A stretch of 9,751 bases of DNA, from assembly GCA_003641675.1 (NCBI GenBank), contig QNBI01000041.1, positions 1 to 9,751 on the forward strand, given 5' to 3'. Position 1 is the first letter of the stretch. Every line of letters begins with the position of its first letter. Under the pieces are notes generated by a model. The model made no database searches. It was not told the DNA's origin and saw nothing but the letters and a program-made list of their open reading frames with translations. This document shows, one piece after another, positions 7,704 to 9,751 of this stretch. A program made the position numbers and the translations under genes. The DNA comes from Spirochaetota bacterium. GTDB taxonomy: Bacteria > Spirochaetota > Spirochaetia > SZUA-6.

Positions 7704-7725
7704 CTCTAATTATGTATGGTAGTCT
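7697..7725 (+). promoter_or_regulatory. Predicted extended -10 promoter of the lipoprotein-aminotransferase unit
   Basis: On the plus strand TTGCCA (7697-7702) is followed after 17 nt by TAGTCT (7720-7725), again with TGG before the -10. It mirrors the icd promoter and shares its -35 core. The start would be near 7732, only about 6 nt before the ATG at 7738, giving an almost leaderless mRNA. An alternative is the perfect TATAAT at 7663-7668, which lacks a good -35 but would give a longer leader. Confidence 0.42.
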
Positions 7726-7737
7726 CTATAGCTGTAC

Positions 7738-8790
7738 ATGAAACGAAAATCCTTCCTGGCATTATTACTTTTACTTTTATTTATATCTCTTTATTCAACG
7801 GGATGCTCTGTCAGTGATTATTCCTTTTATTTAAAAAACTCAGGCGATGAAAAGCATGAATTAAATGACCTTTTTAATCTCCTTGAGAATAAAAAGTCCA
7901 GCGGAGAACAGAGATTTATACTTGTTGACAGGATAGCGGGTATTTTACAGATGAAAGGTGAAAAAGAAAAACAGATTCTTTTTCTAACCGACTATGTGGA
8001 AAAACACCCCGTGGATCCGTATAATGCATTTTATCTTCTTCTTGTTGCACAAAATTATGAAGAGCAGAAAGAGTATCCGCTTGCAGTTCATTATTATAAC
8101 CGGATATTAAAAAATTATCCGGACCTTCTCTACAAGGGACGATCTGTCCATTTCCATTGTTTAACCTCCCTTGTGAAGCTTGTTGATAAACCGGAGTTTA
8201 AGGTTCAGTATTATAAGGAATTAATTGCAAGGTTCAGCGATAATATAGACTTAGGTGTAACCTATTACTATCTTGCGAAAACATATGAAAAACTGGGTGA
8301 ATGGGACCTTGCGATACAGGCGTATAAGAATTTTCTACAGTATCCGAAGTCGGAAATTTCGGGAATAGAAAATGCGCATGGAAAAATAAAGGAAAAGGTT
8401 GCATTCTACTACTCCGATAAAAGCTGGACTGTTCCGGACCTTGAAACGCTTATCCGTGAAATTAAAAAAGCTATAAGGCTGCGCAGTCCGCGGAGACTCC
8501 TGCGATATAAGGCAAAGGTTAATTTTTTTACTAAATCATGGGAGCAGCAAACGGACAGCAGAAAAGCGGCGGTTTTTGATTTAGGTTCTTTTTTAAGGAA
8601 ATCAAAGATAAGAATTGCGAACAAGCTGGATATAGACTCTAATGCAAGAGAAGCTTATTTAAAAACTACGAGGTGGACATACAGAATACCTACGTGGTAT
8701 CTGTACTTTAGAAAGATAGATTTTAAGGCAGACCCTGATATTGACGGCCGGTGGGAATGGGCCGGTATTTATTTTGGAGAAAAACTGTAA
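7738..8790 (+). CDS. TPR-containing lipoprotein with unrecognised aromatic-rich C-terminal domain (350 aa)
   Basis: MKRK, a Leu-rich hydrophobic core (6-18) and S20-T21-G22-C23 make a lipoprotein signal with a relaxed lipobox, so the protein is predicted to be exported and lipidated. Residues ~96-129 (AQNYEEQKEYPLAVHYYNRILKNYP), a weaker unit ~137-169 and ~172-205 (YYLAKTYEKLGEWDLAIQAYKNFL) are TPR-like. From ~255 to 346 comes a different domain rich in Trp, Tyr and Phe and ending WEWAGIYFG; I cannot assign it. No Shine-Dalgarno precedes the ATG, which was chosen because it begins a textbook signal peptide. Divergent from icd, it lies 16 bp before an aminotransferase gene, so co-transcription is likely. 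Its role is unknown; an envelope scaffold function is inference. Confidence 0.88.
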   Translation: MKRKSFLALLLLLLFISLYSTGCSVSDYSFYLKNSGDEKHELNDLFNLLENKKSSGEQRFILVDRIAGILQMKGEKEKQILFLTDYVEKHPVDPYNAFYLLLVAQNYEEQKEYPLAVHYYNRILKNYPDLLYKGRSVHFHCLTSLVKLVDKPEFKVQYYKELIARFSDNIDLGVTYYYLAKTYEKLGEWDLAIQAYKNFLQYPKSEISGIENAHGKIKEKVAFYYSDKSWTVPDLETLIREIKKAIRLRSPRRLLRYKAKVNFFTKSWEQQTDSRKAAVFDLGSFLRKSKIRIANKLDIDSNAREAYLKTTRWTYRIPTWYLYFRKIDFKADPDIDGRWEWAGIYFGEKL

Positions 8791-8792
8791 AA

Positions 8793-8796
8793 GAGG
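8793..8796 (+). promoter_or_regulatory. Probable Shine-Dalgarno site of the aminotransferase gene
   Basis: GAGG (within AGAGGA) lies 10 nt before the ATG at 8807, in the 16-bp gap after the lipoprotein stop. The spacing is a little long. Confidence 0.5.
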
Positions 8797-8806
8797 ATAA
8801 TAAGCC

Positions 8807-9751
8807 ATGGAAATAGAGGGCAGATTTTCTATAAGTGCTAGAAGGATGAGCAGGTCGATTATCAGGGAACTCTTAAAGCTTACAAGAAAACCAGGTCTAA
8901 TTTCTTTTGCAGGCGGGCTGCCGTTTCCCGGCACCTTTCCGCAGGATAAAGTCAGGGAGATATGTGATGAACTCCTTACAGACATTCCCGAAACAGTTCT
9001 TCAGTACAGCCCGACCGAAGGAATAATGCCTCTGCGGGAAAGTCTTAAAGGATTTTTAAAGGAACAGGGATTTGATATAGGTGAAAAACAGCTTATAGTA
9101 ACGACTGCTTCACAACAGTCTCTGGATCTCGTGGGAAAAGTATTTATTGACAGAGGCGATACAGTTGTAACCGAAAATCCAACCTATTTAGGAGCATTAA
9201 GCGCTTTTAGAGCTTATGGAGCAAAGTTTCTTACCGTTAATGTAGACAATGAGGGGATAAGGACAGATCTTCTTGAAGAAAGGCTTAAGGAAATTAAAAA
9301 AGGTGCCGGAAACGGAAGCGAGTACTATCAGAATATGCCAAAATTTATCTATACAGTACCGGATTTTCAGAATCCTACGGGAACGGTTATGTCTCTTAAC
9401 AGGAGGAAAGAGCTTCTTAATCTTGCGGAGGAATATGACCTGCTCATTGTTGAGGATATTCCCTACAGGTGGCTCAGGTACAGCGGTGAAAACCTGCCTA
9501 TGCTTTCTTCTATGGATTTAAGCGGCAGGGTTATCGGGCTGTTTACATTTTCTAAAATACTGTCCCCGGGGCTGCGTCTCGGCTGGATAACGGCTCAGGA
9601 AACGGTTATGGATAAAATTGTCCAGGCAAAACAGGCTGCCGATCTCTGTACTTCCGCTCTTACCCAGGGAATAGCAGATCTATATATTCGTAGGAGCTAT
9701 ATAAATAGTGGAATAGAGAGTAATATAGTAACGTACAGGAAAAAGTTAAAC
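8807..9751 (+). CDS. PLP-dependent aminotransferase, class I/II, LysN/2-aminoadipate-type (3' truncated by window)
   Basis: The first 315 residues of a protein that is normally about 400 aa; the frame stays open to the window edge. The N-terminus RMSRSIIRELLKLTRKPGLISFAGGLPFPGTFP is typical of the LysN/KAT-II-like branch of fold-type I aminotransferases. Recognisable sites are QYSPTEG 66-72, TASQQSLDL 100-108 (cofactor phosphate region), Y127, PDFQNPTG 185-192 (N189 contacts PLP), VEDIPY 215-220 (D217 pairs with the pyridine nitrogen) and FSKILSPGLRLGW 248-260. In the last, K250 is the Schiff-base lysine and R257 is near the PLP phosphate. Such enzymes move an amino group to or from 2-oxoglutarate; substrates range from 2-aminoadipate to aromatic or branched-chain amino acids. 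A MocR-type regulator is excluded because no DNA-binding domain precedes it. Confidence 0.93.
   Translation, partial: MEIEGRFSISARRMSRSIIRELLKLTRKPGLISFAGGLPFPGTFPQDKVREICDELLTDIPETVLQYSPTEGIMPLRESLKGFLKEQGFDIGEKQLIVTTASQQSLDLVGKVFIDRGDTVVTENPTYLGALSAFRAYGAKFLTVNVDNEGIRTDLLEERLKEIKKGAGNGSEYYQNMPKFIYTVPDFQNPTGTVMSLNRRKELLNLAEEYDLLIVEDIPYRWLRYSGENLPMLSSMDLSGRVIGLFTFSKILSPGLRLGWITAQETVMDKIVQAKQAADLCTSALTQGIADLYIRRSYINSGIESNIVTYRKKLN

Larger units (their letters stand above)
7675..7725. repeat. Imperfect inverted repeat spanning the divergent promoter
   Basis: The left arm AGTCTACCATATACATA (7675-7691) is nearly the reverse complement of the right arm TATGTATGGTAGTCT (7711-7725). One mismatch and a 2-nt insertion separate the arms. 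The 19-nt centre contains TTGCCAA (7697-7703). Each arm covers one -10 element. The symmetry may come from paired promoters or may be a binding site for a dimeric regulator. Confidence 0.6.

Noticed and set aside
8659..8985. 108-aa minus-strand frame across the lipoprotein-aminotransferase junction
   Set aside because: It is antisense to two well-supported genes and shows no motif.

Overview
The window is almost entirely coding, with moderate-to-low GC by eye and short, overlapping gene junctions. Gene content suggests a free-living or commensal spirochaete (Spirochaetales/Treponema-like). The pointers are TPR lipoproteins with relaxed lipoboxes, a DUF4015-type putative glycosyl hydrolase, a bacterial PolX next to nth, and a small Cys-rich protein I associate loosely with that group. 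This assignment is an inference from gene content. A complete NADP-isocitrate dehydrogenase argues against the most reduced host-restricted spirochaetes.

Layout. (1) Positions 2-1445, + strand: the C-terminal PHP nuclease part of a family X DNA polymerase (cut by the window edge), overlapping by 50 bp with nth (endonuclease III). This is a base-excision-repair pair. (2) Positions 1399-7639, - strand: a tightly packed six-gene unit transcribed right to left. It runs icd (NADP-isocitrate dehydrogenase), a secreted Asp-box/propeller plus DUF4015 putative glycosidase, a 574-aa TPR lipoprotein, a small Cys-rich protein, a 131-aa TPR-like lipoprotein and a zinc-ribbon NUDIX hydrolase. Junctions are a 4-bp ATGA overlap, an 11-bp overlap, a 54-bp gap, a 1-bp TAATG overlap and a 2-bp gap, so translational coupling is likely throughout. 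The last gene overlaps nth tail to tail by 47 bp. (3) Positions 7640-7737: the only substantial intergenic region, a divergent promoter. Two extended -10 promoters appear to face away from one shared TTGCCAA -35 core, inside an imperfect inverted repeat. (4) Positions 7738-9751, + strand: a 350-aa TPR lipoprotein with an unrecognised aromatic-rich C-terminal domain. Sixteen bp later comes a PLP-dependent aminotransferase of the LysN/2-aminoadipate type, cut by the right edge.

How they fit together. Two metabolic enzymes in the 2-oxoglutarate/glutamate area, icd and the aminotransferase, lie in diverging units, each with envelope lipoproteins. The secreted glycosidase-like protein and the lipoproteins probably act in the periplasm or at a membrane. 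Their tight linkage is the best candidate here for an uncharacterised envelope module. No RNA genes, CRISPR arrays, insertion sequences or attachment sites were seen. No stretch over 300 bases lacks a gene.
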